From assembly GCA_025922795.1 (NCBI GenBank), contig JAICHC010000108.1:1-7974 (forward strand): a stretch of DNA of 7,974 nucleotides, read 5' to 3'. How positions within the stretch are numbered: the first letter of the stretch is position 1; each line of letters starts with the position of its first letter. The notes below the pieces were generated by a model. It did not search any database, was not told where the DNA came from, and worked only from the letters and a program-made list of their open reading frames with translations. The translations under genes were made by a program, and so were the position numbers. Positions 1 through 6,396 of this stretch are shown piece by piece. The stretch is from Candidatus Binatia bacterium (GTDB lineage Bacteria; Desulfobacterota_B; Binatia; UBA9968).

Positions 1-792
1 CATAAAAGTGGATCGTGAATTCTTCACCAGCACGCAACCGGCAACCGCCGCCGTATCGGCCGGGTCGGTCAGGAAGCGCGCCACGATGCGCCGCAATGCC
101 TGGGGATGTAAGAAAGTATCCGCGTCGATGCAGACGACAATCTCTTGGGTCACGTGTTTCATACCCTCGTTGAGGGCATTAGCTTTACCGCCATGACGAG
201 CCTCGACAATCTTGAGATTGGCTAAATTGAACGAGCGCAGCGTCGCGACCGTGTCATCGGTCGAGCCGTCGTCAACAACAATGACTTCCACCTCTCCAGG
301 ATAATCCTGGCCTTTGATGCCGCGAAACGTTTCGGCGATGTTCTGTGCTTCGTTGTAAGCGGCGATGAGCAGACTGATTTTGGGAAAGTTCAAGTCAATA
401 GGGAGAGGCGGTGGCCGGTCAAGGACGACGCTCGATAGAATATGGGCATTCAAGAATCCCGGCAAAAGCGCAATGAAAAAGATAATCACTAACGCTGGAG
501 CATAGCCGACCACGCTCTCGAGGTCAGTGAGCCAATGCTGTGCGAGAAGCCATGAAACGCATACCCACGTAATGGAAAAGCCGGTCGAGATGGCAAACTT
601 GCCTCTGACAGGGAGATAAAAACGGCGCTTGTGCGGTCCCTCTCGAAGCGACGTTCGAGCATGAACTTTCTCCTCAGCAAATACTTCCGGTCGCAGGGGA
701 TCTGTCAACGTGCCACCGCTTGGGGACACGGGAGATCGAGTCCCTTCCGGCAGGGGTCTATTCAACGGCTCGTTCCGACTTACTGAATCCAT
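1..792 (-). CDS. Family 2 glycosyltransferase, membrane synthase type (partial, C-terminus off left edge)
   Basis: The frame is open from ATG 792-790 to the window edge, giving 264 residues. The ATG follows AGAAGGA by six bases, and an in-frame TGA lies at 807-805, so the start is well bracketed. The N-terminal ~60 residues are Pro/Arg-rich and cytoplasmic-looking. Two hydrophobic stretches follow at about 65-84 and 97-119, then a GT-A domain opening with PKISLLIAAYNEA (137-149). The nucleotide-binding motif VVDDGSTDDT (172-181), GGKANALNEG (around 201-210) and the CIDADT metal-binding motif (221-226) are all present. This order matches processive family 2 synthases such as the poly-N-acetylglucosamine synthase PgaC/IcaA and its relatives, which polymerise sugar from a UDP-sugar at the inner membrane. 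The Q/RxxRW acceptor motif and C-terminal membrane segments would lie beyond the edge, so processivity and sugar specificity cannot be judged. It is divergent from the NIPSNAP gene. GT2 membership is sure; the polymer is unknown. Confidence 0.9.
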   Translation of the reverse strand, partial: MDSVSRNEPLNRPLPEGTRSPVSPSGGTLTDPLRPEVFAEEKVHARTSLREGPHKRRFYLPVRGKFAISTGFSITWVCVSWLLAQHWLTDLESVVGYAPALVIIFFIALLPGFLNAHILSSVVLDRPPPLPIDLNFPKISLLIAAYNEAQNIAETFRGIKGQDYPGEVEVIVVDDGSTDDTVATLRSFNLANLKIVEARHGGKANALNEGMKHVTQEIVVCIDADTFLHPQALRRIVARFLTDPADTAAVAGCVLVKNSRSTFM

Positions 793-806
793 ACGGGGTC
801 CTTCTC

Positions 807-831
807 AATAAAAAGTCCGGCATAACGCCGG
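807..831 (-). terminator. Terminator-like hairpin in the leader of the glycosyltransferase gene
   Basis: Read on the minus strand, CCGGC-GTTAT-GCCGG (831-817) forms a five-pair all-GC stem with a five-base loop. It is followed by AC and then TTTTTATT (814-807). The run ends directly at the GAGAAGGA ribosome site of the glycosyltransferase. No minus-strand gene lies just upstream, so it may be an attenuator in the leader rather than the end of another transcript. The stem is short, so this is tentative. Confidence 0.4.
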
Positions 832-1142
832 GTACATCGTGTCGAGCAACAAGCGTACCATTAGCCAAAAGTGAGGCCCTGGTAATTTGCGGGAACTCAG
901 GGTTGGCAGCACTTCGCTGGAAATTTTGAAAACTTGTCAAAGCGGACAATCGTTGTAGATGCGCGACAATTTTTCGCCGGTGCCACTCCGTGGCGCTCGT
1001 TAAATCCTTTGACACCAGAAAAGCGAAGCGCTCTGAGACTACCAGGTGCCTTTGCAGTAGGGGTTGACGTTCAAGAGATGTTTACGCCGAGTTACTGTTG
1101 CATTTCCGGGCGCGTTTGTGGGAAAGGGTATGAATCTGAGCA

Positions 1143-1149
1143 AAGGAGG
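1143..1149 (+). promoter_or_regulatory. Strong Shine-Dalgarno fixing the NIPSNAP start
   Basis: AAGGAGG stands seven bases before ATG 1157. The open frame continues upstream to 1064, but the extra 31 residues have no family similarity and no ribosome site, so this site decides the start. Confidence 0.85.
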
Positions 1150-1156
1150 GAATCTT

Positions 1157-1774
1157 ATGTTTGTTGAAATGCGTAGCTATCTACTCAAGCCAGGGGCCAC
1201 CGCAGGCTTCGAGCAACGTTTTACCGAAGGTCTTGCTGCCCGCGCGAAGATCTCGCCCCTGGGCGGGTTATGGAAATCGGAAGTTGGCGGATTGAACCGA
1301 GTCGTGCATCTCTGGCCCTACGAAAGCTTCGAGGACCGGGAGCGAATCGCCGGAGAGGCGCGGAAAACCGGCATGTGGCCGCCCAAGACGCAGGAATTCA
1401 TCATCGAGCAAGAAAACCGCATCATTCAGCCGGCGCCGTTTTCTCCACGGTTGGAACCACAAAACATCGGCAACATCTATGAGTTCCGGATTTACACCTA
1501 CTTGCCCGGAACCATGCCGACGGTGCTGGAACGGTTTGGTGAGGTCATGCCCAGGCGCACAAAAGTCTCACCGCTGGTATTCGCGGGGCATACGATCATC
1601 GGACCGCTCAACCAGTATATACATGTCTGGGCGTATAAGGACGGCGGAGAGCGCGACCGGTTGCGCGCTGAAGCAACAAAGAGCGTCCAGGGCTGGCCGC
1701 CTCAGACCCGGGAGTTTCTCGTAAAGCAGGAAAACATGATTATGGTTCCGTGCGCTTGCTCGCCTCTTAAATAG
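1157..1774 (+). CDS. Tandem NIPSNAP-domain protein
   Basis: The product is 205 residues with two NIPSNAP-type (dimeric alpha/beta barrel, ferredoxin-like) repeats at about 1-97 and 107-205. Each repeat opens with a strand such as MRSYLLKPG or YEFRIYTYLPG. Each then carries a K(I/V)SPL segment, GGLNRVVHLWPY or GPLNQYIHVWAY (44-55 and 139-150), a WPP motif (74-76 and 170-172) and an EFI/L..QEN(R/M)I strand. No signal peptide or membrane segment is visible, so it should be cytoplasmic. NIPSNAP proteins are known from vesicle and mitochondrial biology in eukaryotes. Bacterial members are mostly uncharacterised, and the fold is shared with small monooxygenases and dehalogenating enzymes. The substrate-binding protein gene follows 44 bases downstream on the same strand, suggesting co-transcription. 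The family call is firm; the biochemical role is unknown. Confidence 0.88.
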   Translation: MFVEMRSYLLKPGATAGFEQRFTEGLAARAKISPLGGLWKSEVGGLNRVVHLWPYESFEDRERIAGEARKTGMWPPKTQEFIIEQENRIIQPAPFSPRLEPQNIGNIYEFRIYTYLPGTMPTVLERFGEVMPRRTKVSPLVFAGHTIIGPLNQYIHVWAYKDGGERDRLRAEATKSVQGWPPQTREFLVKQENMIMVPCACSPLK

Positions 1775-1818
1775 TGAATTTGCAGAAGCAGAAACGCACT
1801 GCGGTCGGGAGATCGGCC

Positions 1819-2796
1819 ATGAAGAAAATCGTCATTTCCAGCATATTGTTTTTCGCCATTGTCTCCTACTCTTGGGGTGCCGATCGCATCCGCATCGGTT
1901 ACAGTTCGATCAGCGGTTCTTACCTGGGCCTGTGGGTCGCCCACGATGCAGGCTTCTTCGCCAGGGAAGGTCTGGAAGACCAGATGATTCTCATTCCCAG
2001 CGGCAGCCAGCTGGCCCAGGTGGTGACCGCTGGGGAAGTTGACATCGCGGCATTAAACGGCAGCTCGGCAATGGCCGCCGCAATGCAGGGGGCTGATCTC
2101 AAGATCGTTGGGAATACGACCAACAAATTGATCTTTTCCATCTATGTCAGGCCGGAGATCAAGACCGTCGAGAGCCTTAAAGGAAAAAAGATCGGCGTCA
2201 CGCGTTTTGGATCTGCTACCGATATCTCCGCCCGCTTTGCTCTCAGAAAATACAACCTCGATCCTCAAAAAGACGTAAACATTCTGCAAATGGGGGCCAT
2301 GACCTCGATCATGGGCGGGCTGCAAGGCGGCTCCATCGATGCTGGTCTGGTCTCCCCGCCTACGCTATTTGCCGTCGATAAATTGGGTTTTAAAGAGCTC
2401 GTCAATATCACCGATATGGATCTCGCCTTTCCCAATCCGTCTTTGGTTGTGCAAGGCGGTATCATGAGAAAAAAGCCCGATCTGGTCGATAGATTCATGC
2501 GCGCTTATGCGAGAGGCATTCAGCGCGCAAGAACTGACAAAGGACTGACTTTCAAGTCGATCGCAAAGTACACCAAAATCGAGGATCCATCTCTGCTGCA
2601 AAAGGCCTATGACCTCTACGTCGGCAAGGTTTTGGAGAAGGCTCCCTATATCAATATGGCGGGAATGCAGAATGCGCTGGACGATCTGTCAAAGACCGTT
2701 CCGGCGGCGCGGGACGCAAAGCCTCAACAATTCATCGATACCCGATTTCTTGACAACCTGGAGAAAAGCGGCCTTCTGCGGGAGCTATATCGCTGA
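1819..2796 (+). CDS. ABC transporter periplasmic substrate-binding protein, NitT/TauT (SsuA/NMT1-like) type
   Basis: The product is 325 residues. Residues 1-20 form a signal peptide (MKK, hydrophobic core 4-15, cleavage near SWG-A or SWGA-D). There is no Cys, so it is not a lipoprotein and should be free in the periplasm. The mature protein starts DRIRIGYSS and shows the NitT/TauT pattern: LWVAHDAGFFAREGLE (38-53), SGSQLAQVVTAGEVDIA (61-77), a hinge strand at ESLKGKKIGVTRFGS (118-132) and GGLQGGSIDAGLV (156-168). ATG 1819 is preferred over an in-frame GTG at 1774 because GGGAG lies seven bases upstream and the signal peptide begins there. The GTG would overlap the previous stop codon. Relatives bind nitrate, sulfonates, taurine, thiamine precursors or other small organic molecules; the ligand here cannot be inferred. 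No permease or ATPase gene is adjacent, so it is an orphan binding protein within this window. Confidence 0.9.
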   Translation: MKKIVISSILFFAIVSYSWGADRIRIGYSSISGSYLGLWVAHDAGFFAREGLEDQMILIPSGSQLAQVVTAGEVDIAALNGSSAMAAAMQGADLKIVGNTTNKLIFSIYVRPEIKTVESLKGKKIGVTRFGSATDISARFALRKYNLDPQKDVNILQMGAMTSIMGGLQGGSIDAGLVSPPTLFAVDKLGFKELVNITDMDLAFPNPSLVVQGGIMRKKPDLVDRFMRAYARGIQRARTDKGLTFKSIAKYTKIEDPSLLQKAYDLYVGKVLEKAPYINMAGMQNALDDLSKTVPAARDAKPQQFIDTRFLDNLEKSGLLRELYR

Positions 2797-2885
2797 GCTC
2801 GACGCGACGAAGAATTCAGCGCGGCCAAACGCAGCGAGTGCGTTCCCTTCTTCTCATCAGGCAGAATTTCTATTTGGCCTCGAGA

Positions 2886-2914
2886 GCCGCATCGCTGGCC
2901 GTGCGGCGTATTTT
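2886..2914 (+). terminator. Weak candidate terminator after the binding-protein gene
   Basis: GCCGCA (2886-2891) pairs with TGCGGC (2902-2907) across a ten-base loop and is followed by GTATTTT. The stem is only six pairs and the T run short. It sits in the 138-base gap before pyrD, which otherwise shows nothing recognisable. Confidence 0.25.
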
Positions 2915-2934
2915 CCGCTACACCATCTGATGGG

Positions 2935-4038
2935 ATGCTTTACAAAACGATTATTCGTCCCCTGCTCTTCCGCAAGGACCCTGAAGAAAGCCACGAAAAG
3001 ATCCTAACCCTACTTTCCCGCTTAGAATTCTTTTCCGCTGCTTTTGAACAATTCTATCGAGTCGCAGACAGTCGCCTGCGCATTCGGGTCGGGCCGCTCA
3101 CGTTCGAAAACCCTGTGGGCCTGGCCGGTGGTTTCGACAAGAACGCGGTTGCGCCGAGGACCCTTGCCAGTTTCGGTTTTGGCTTTATGGAAATCGGCGC
3201 GATCACCGCGCGGCCGCAGCCCGGCAACCCTAAGCCCAGGCTCTACCGCCTTCCGGAAGACGATGCTCTGATCAATCGGCTTGGCTTCAATAATGAGGGC
3301 GCCGCCGCGATTGCGGCCAAGCTCGAGCGGATGCGCGCGCGCGGTGGACTGCCCGAGATTCCCCTCGGCATGAACATCGGCCGAACGAAAATCGTCGAAA
3401 CCAAAGACGCGGTGGCCGACTTTCTTACTTGCTTCGAGAATCTTTATGCGCACGGCGATTTTTTCACCTTAAACGTGAGCTCGCCCAATACTCCCAACCT
3501 GCGCGACTTGCAGGAAAAGAATTTATTGCGTGAATTGTCAACCGCCGTGCAACAGCGAAATTGTCAGTTGGCCGCCCGCGCCAAAGTCGAACCTAAGCCG
3601 GTCTTCGTGAAAATCGCACCGGACATGGAACTCTCCCAGGTCGATGAAATTATCGAGGTCGTCGATTCGGCCCAGCTCACAGGTATCGTCGCGACCAATG
3701 CGACGGCTGTCATGCGGGACAATTTAAAATCACCAAACGCTCACGAGCCCGGCGGGCTCAGCGGCCGGCCGATCACCGCAAAAGTCACCTCTTTCATTTC
3801 GCATATCTACCGAGTCACTCGCGGCCGGTTTCCGATTATCGGTGTCGGCGGAATTTTCAACGCGCAAGATGCCTACGACAAAATCAAGGCCGGCGCGAGC
3901 GCGGTGCAGATCTATACCGGCTGGATTTACGAGGGGCCGGGAGCGGTGAAGTGCATCAACCGGGGACTGCTGCGGTTGCTCGAACGCGACGGTCTGAAGC
4001 AGATCCCCGACGCGGTCGGGCTTAACGCGAGGAGCTGA
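2935..4038 (+). CDS. pyrD: Dihydroorotate dehydrogenase (quinone), class 2
   Basis: PyrD oxidises dihydroorotate to orotate, the fourth step of UMP synthesis, passing electrons through FMN to membrane quinone. The product is 367 residues, slightly longer than the E. coli enzyme. An N-terminal amphipathic region (MLYKTIIRPLLFRKDPEESH) typical of class 2 enzymes should dock it on the inner membrane. Visible motifs are GLAGGFDKN (62-70), RLGFNN (115-120), MNIG (146-149), NVSSPNTPNLRDLQ (170-183, catalytic base Ser173), FVKIAPD (214-220), ATNAT (243-247), GGLSGRPI (263-270), GVGGI (293-297) and VQIYTGW (334-340). The start is supported by alignment to the family; no good Shine-Dalgarno is seen (only GATGGG immediately upstream), so translation may be weak or coupled. 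The stop codon directly abuts that of the convergent MocA-like gene. Function is near certain. Confidence 0.97.
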   Translation: MLYKTIIRPLLFRKDPEESHEKILTLLSRLEFFSAAFEQFYRVADSRLRIRVGPLTFENPVGLAGGFDKNAVAPRTLASFGFGFMEIGAITARPQPGNPKPRLYRLPEDDALINRLGFNNEGAAAIAAKLERMRARGGLPEIPLGMNIGRTKIVETKDAVADFLTCFENLYAHGDFFTLNVSSPNTPNLRDLQEKNLLRELSTAVQQRNCQLAARAKVEPKPVFVKIAPDMELSQVDEIIEVVDSAQLTGIVATNATAVMRDNLKSPNAHEPGGLSGRPITAKVTSFISHIYRVTRGRFPIIGVGGIFNAQDAYDKIKAGASAVQIYTGWIYEGPGAVKCINRGLLRLLERDGLKQIPDAVGLNARS

Positions 4039-4614
4039 TCAGATCCATTCTTTTCGGCGTTGACGGGCCTTCTCCCGCGCCGCCAGGACGGAAATTTGTT
4101 CTTTCCATTCTACCAGCGCAATTTCCGCCTCGTGTCGTTCGAGCACGGTCGTTTCGTCTTGATCGCCGGTAAGCTTGAGCAATTCTGGAAATAAATCGCG
4201 GCGGAACAAGACCGGACTACGCGAGGCGCCGGCAAAACTCGCTGTTACGATAGACGCCTGGCTTTCCTCGAACCTCTCGATGAGCGAATCGATCAGGTCC
4301 TTGCGGACCGGCATTCGATTGCCGGCGAGAAACATGATGCCCTGAGATTGCGGATCGCTCGCCCACAGGCCCGCGATCAGAGAGGTGCTCTGTCCCCGAT
4401 CGGCCGCGGAATTTACAAGCCAACAAAGCCGCCTGTCGGCCAGCTTGATCTCGCGCCGCACCGCCCTCAAATCCCGCGTCACACAGATAATTTCATCGAG
4501 ATTGGAGGCCAGTGCGCTTTCCAAAACCCATTGCAGCAGGGGTTTGTTCTCGAGCGGCGAGAAAATGTTCTGATCACCGCATTGTCCGGTGGCTACTACG
4601 ACGGCAGAAATCAT
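4039..4614 (-). CDS. MocA/MobA-like nucleotidyltransferase relative with degenerate catalytic motifs
   Basis: The 191-residue product has the layout of the NTP-transferase family that includes MocA (CTP:molybdopterin cytidylyltransferase). It begins with MISAVVVATG, where the family has an AAG..xRMG..K loop. PLLQWVLESAL (25-35), GQSTSLIAGL (74-83), SRSPVLFRRDLFPELL (131-146) and LTGDQDETTVLERHEAEI (148-165) match the family well. However, the Gly/Arg/Met-rich NTP loop is replaced by QCGDQNIFSP, with no clear Lys. The usual GDQP metal-binding site is GNRMP (98-102), with Asn for the key Asp. The reading frame is intact to the end, so it is not an obvious pseudogene. It may be a non-catalytic or re-purposed paralogue. 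No molybdenum hydroxylase or XdhC gene is nearby. An in-frame stop at 4650-4648 limits the start; no clear ribosome site is seen. Confidence 0.75.
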   Translation of the reverse strand: MISAVVVATGQCGDQNIFSPLENKPLLQWVLESALASNLDEIICVTRDLRAVRREIKLADRRLCWLVNSAADRGQSTSLIAGLWASDPQSQGIMFLAGNRMPVRKDLIDSLIERFEESQASIVTASFAGASRSPVLFRRDLFPELLKLTGDQDETTVLERHEAEIALVEWKEQISVLAAREKARQRRKEWI

Positions 4615-4888
4615 AGTGAGAAATCTCTGGTGGTGGCGCTGCTTGTCCTACGTTCAGAGCGTCGCGTCATGCGCGACTAACTCTGAAGAAAATTAGCAAC
4701 GAGCGAATTCGACTGGTTGCGCTAAGGAGAAGCCCTGGATCTCGCTCGCCTAGCGAATGACCGAGAATGACTTTTGGCCGAATCGCCGGCAGGCGAAGCG
4801 CCACACAAGTTGGATTCCTTCCCTGCTGCGTATCATTGCCGGTCCTTCTCCCTAACTCTTCTATCCGTTTGATTCAAGTAAAAAATGA

Positions 4889-4910
4889 CGGAAAATAAAA
4901 AAAATTTCCG
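4889..4910. repeat. AT-rich inverted repeat upstream of the PTPS-like gene
   Basis: CGGAAA (4889-4894) and TTTCCG (4905-4910) are perfect inverted copies around an A-rich ten-base centre that includes a run of eight A (4897-4904). It could be an operator or intrinsically bent promoter DNA; a six-pair repeat in AT-rich DNA may also be chance. Confidence 0.35.
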
Positions 4911-4963
4911 CCGCGCTAAATATTCGGCTAACTTGAAAGGGTGGCGCCTTTTGGTTAACGTCC

Positions 4964-4968
4964 GGAGG
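4964..4968 (+). promoter_or_regulatory. Unusually close Shine-Dalgarno for the PTPS-like gene
   Basis: GGAGG ends only one base before ATG 4970, much closer than the usual five to nine bases. No alternative in-frame start exists between the upstream TGA at 4934 and this ATG, and no later start fits without losing the conserved N-terminal strand. Confidence 0.5.
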
Positions 4969-4969
4969 C

Positions 4970-5461
4970 ATGTCACGCTCGTTCAGCATTGAAGTTGCCA
5001 AAGACTATTTCAATTTTGCCTCCGCGCATTTCTTGATCTTTGCCAACGGCAAAAGGGAGTCGCTGCACGGACATAACTACCAGGTGTCCGTAGTGATGGA
5101 AGGGGACCTCGACCGCGCCGGGGTGGTGTTGGATTTTATTTCATTTAAGCCGCTGGTGAAGCGCATCTGCGATAGTTTAGACCATCGCACATTGATTCAA
5201 ACTGCGAGTCCCGCCATCACGGTGCGGGAGCGCTCTCAAGAAATCGAGGTTCGTCACGGCAAGCAGAAAATAATTTTGCCGAGAGAGGACGTTATTCTAC
5301 TGCCGTTGGCGAACACCAGCACGGAGCTATTGGCGGAGCATGTCGCCAACCAAATCCGCCGCCAGGTGCGCCGCAAATTTCCCGGAGCCAACATCCGCTG
5401 CTTGGAAGTCGGTGTCGAAGAGGCGCGCGGCCAGCGCGGTTTCTATCGCGGCCAGTTTTAG
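4970..5461 (+). CDS. 6-pyruvoyltetrahydropterin synthase / QueD family protein, PTPS-III-like
   Basis: The product is 163 residues with the T-fold pterin-binding pattern. The zinc ligands are His20 in FASAHF and His33/His35 in LHGHNY. LDHRTL (70-75) supplies the usual Asp/His pair, NTSTELLAEHV is at 115-125, and VGVEEARGQRGFY (147-159) holds the pterin-anchoring Glu. Canonical PTPS and QueD enzymes have a catalytic Cys a few residues before HGH. Here the segment is KRESLHGH, with no Cys in the loop and Glu30 three residues before His33. As I recall it, this ExxHGH form marks PTPS-III enzymes, which cleave dihydroneopterin triphosphate to 6-hydroxymethyldihydropterin and can replace FolB in folate synthesis. 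No folate or queuosine genes are in the window to confirm the pathway. Family certain; subfamily moderately sure. Confidence 0.85.
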   Translation: MSRSFSIEVAKDYFNFASAHFLIFANGKRESLHGHNYQVSVVMEGDLDRAGVVLDFISFKPLVKRICDSLDHRTLIQTASPAITVRERSQEIEVRHGKQKIILPREDVILLPLANTSTELLAEHVANQIRRQVRRKFPGANIRCLEVGVEEARGQRGFYRGQF

Positions 5462-5489
5462 GCGTCAAGCTCAGAGCACGTCGAGTTCC

Positions 5490-5536
5490 AGGTTTAAGGT
5501 TTCGAGTTAGCTGAAAGAAACTCGGAACCGGAACCT
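5490..5536. terminator. Long imperfect hairpin between convergent genes (possible bidirectional terminator)
   Basis: AGGTTTAAGGTTTCGAGTT (5490-5508) pairs with AACTCGGAACCGGAACCT (5519-5536) over about 17 pairs, including G-U pairs and one small internal loop, around a ten-base loop. It fills the gap between two converging genes and overlaps the stop codon of the minus-strand gene. No T run follows on either strand, so it may instead be a dispersed intergenic repeat. Confidence 0.4.
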
Positions 5537-6356
5537 ACGAGATCTGCTCGAGCGCCCAGCGCGCGACTTCATCGTGGCGCGCAAACCACACGTCGGGAAA
5601 GCCTTTCATATAGAGCACTAGCTCATGCAGCATCGCTGACATGAGCGGCCGGCCGCCGAAATGCGTGTGCACGGTTAAATTAATCAACGCCGGCGCTTCG
5701 TGTTTGTAGAGATAGTCGAAAGTGTCTTTGTAGACGTTGTAAAAATCTCGCGGGCTGGAGCGCAGCGTGCGATTATCGGTGAAATCACTGTGCGCGATGG
5801 CCACGAGTTTGCCCTGAGCCGTCTCGAATGTATACGGCAGATCGCTGTCGTTGTAGTCGCCATGCCAGAGAAAGCCCGCTTGGGCGAGTAACTCGGCCGT
5901 GTGCACGGACGGCGCCGCCACCGGGCTGAACCAGCCGGCCGGAGCGGTTCCCGTAGCGCCGATAATAATTTGCGCGCATCTTTGGATAACTTCCTGTTCT
6001 TCCGCACGCGAAAGGTAAGGGAGAACGAGATCCTGAGTGTATGAGTGGCCGGCGATTTCGTGGCCGCGTTTATGCAATTCCTTAACCGCCTCGGGAAAGA
6101 CTTCCGCCGCTTTGGCATTTAGACAAACTGTCGCTTTGATATCCGCGGCATCGAAAATGCGCATGAAACGCCAGATGCCGGTTTTGCCGCCATATCGCGA
6201 CCATGAAATGCCCAACAGATCGGGCGTGCCGGGCTTCAGCGACGTCGTCATCGGCGAATAGGGCGGCGCCTTACCCTCCGACCAGATCTCGAACATCACC
6301 GTCACCAACACGGTTAGTTTTTTGCCGTCGGGCCAGTGAGTGATCGTTTTGATCAT
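5535..6356 (-). CDS. Polysaccharide deacetylase-fold (NodB/PuuE-like) protein with altered metal site
   Basis: The 273-residue product has a NodB-homology barrel most like the PuuE (metal-independent allantoinase) branch. It shows RYGGKTGIWRFMRIFDA (54-70), KATVCLNAKAAEVFPEAV (74-91), GHEIAGHSYTQD (98-109), GWFSPVAAPS (141-150), THFGGRPLMSAMLHELVLYM (241-260) and a VWFARHDEVARWALE tail (266-280 in family terms, at the C-terminus). Canonical family members have a TFDD motif and an HxxxH pair binding zinc. Here the first motif is VMFEIW (20-25) and the second is H104-SYT-Q108, so the usual Asp and second His are both missing. The true substrate may therefore be a cyclic or linear amide rather than a polysaccharide. 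No signal peptide is visible, so it should be cytoplasmic. The start fits the family, but no Shine-Dalgarno is evident. It lies downstream of the aldo/keto reductase on the same strand. Confidence 0.85.
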   Translation of the reverse strand: MIKTITHWPDGKKLTVLVTVMFEIWSEGKAPPYSPMTTSLKPGTPDLLGISWSRYGGKTGIWRFMRIFDAADIKATVCLNAKAAEVFPEAVKELHKRGHEIAGHSYTQDLVLPYLSRAEEQEVIQRCAQIIIGATGTAPAGWFSPVAAPSVHTAELLAQAGFLWHGDYNDSDLPYTFETAQGKLVAIAHSDFTDNRTLRSSPRDFYNVYKDTFDYLYKHEAPALINLTVHTHFGGRPLMSAMLHELVLYMKGFPDVWFARHDEVARWALEQIS

Positions 6357-6396
6357 GTCAATGACGACAAAACGGGATATTGGTATATAGGAGTCT

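Larger units (their letters stand above)
793..1156. other. Divergent intergenic region between glycosyltransferase and NIPSNAP genes
   Basis: This 364-base stretch separates two divergent genes and should hold both promoters. I find no convincing coding frame: the short frames here have no family features. A perfect TTGACA (-35-like) lies on the plus strand at 1009-1014, but the sequence 17 bases on (TCTGAG) is a poor -10. A TTGACA also lies on the minus strand at 940-935, again without a good -10. The leader hairpin at 807-831 is listed separately. Confidence 0.5.
4615..4969. other. Divergent intergenic region between MocA-like and PTPS-like genes
   Basis: These 355 bases hold no supported gene. 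Bases 4615-4860 show only minor structure: small five-pair hairpins and two GAATGAC copies about 11 bases apart near 4754-4771. Bases 4861-4922 are markedly AT-rich and probably carry the promoter of the pterin enzyme gene, with -10-like TAAATAT at about 4917, but no convincing -35 is paired with it. An in-frame TGA at 4934-4936 shows the downstream gene cannot start earlier. Confidence 0.5.

Noticed and set aside
758..1015. Minus-strand 85-codon frame across the glycosyltransferase start
   Set aside because: It overlaps the well-supported start of the glycosyltransferase in another frame, begins at GTG, and shows no recognisable domain; a leader-peptide role would be speculation.
1064..1156. 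Upstream extension of the NIPSNAP gene
   Set aside because: The extra 31 residues are unlike the family, and the strong AAGGAGG points to ATG 1157.
2609..3007. Plus-strand frame bridging the binding protein and pyrD
   Set aside because: It overlaps the 3' end of one real gene and the 5' end of another out of frame and has no domain.
3022..3453. Minus-strand open frame (143 codons) inside pyrD
   Set aside because: pyrD is unmistakable in the other strand across the whole stretch; the frame reflects codon bias.
4739..4800. Small hairpins and paired GAATGAC words as a possible mobile-element remnant
   Set aside because: Stems are only five pairs, no target-site duplication or terminal repeats are visible, and no transposase trace is present.
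5684..6118. Minus-strand frame (144 codons) overlapping the deacetylase-fold gene
   Set aside because: It is the same strand in another frame, Arg/Ser-rich and without motifs, as expected of an out-of-frame reading.
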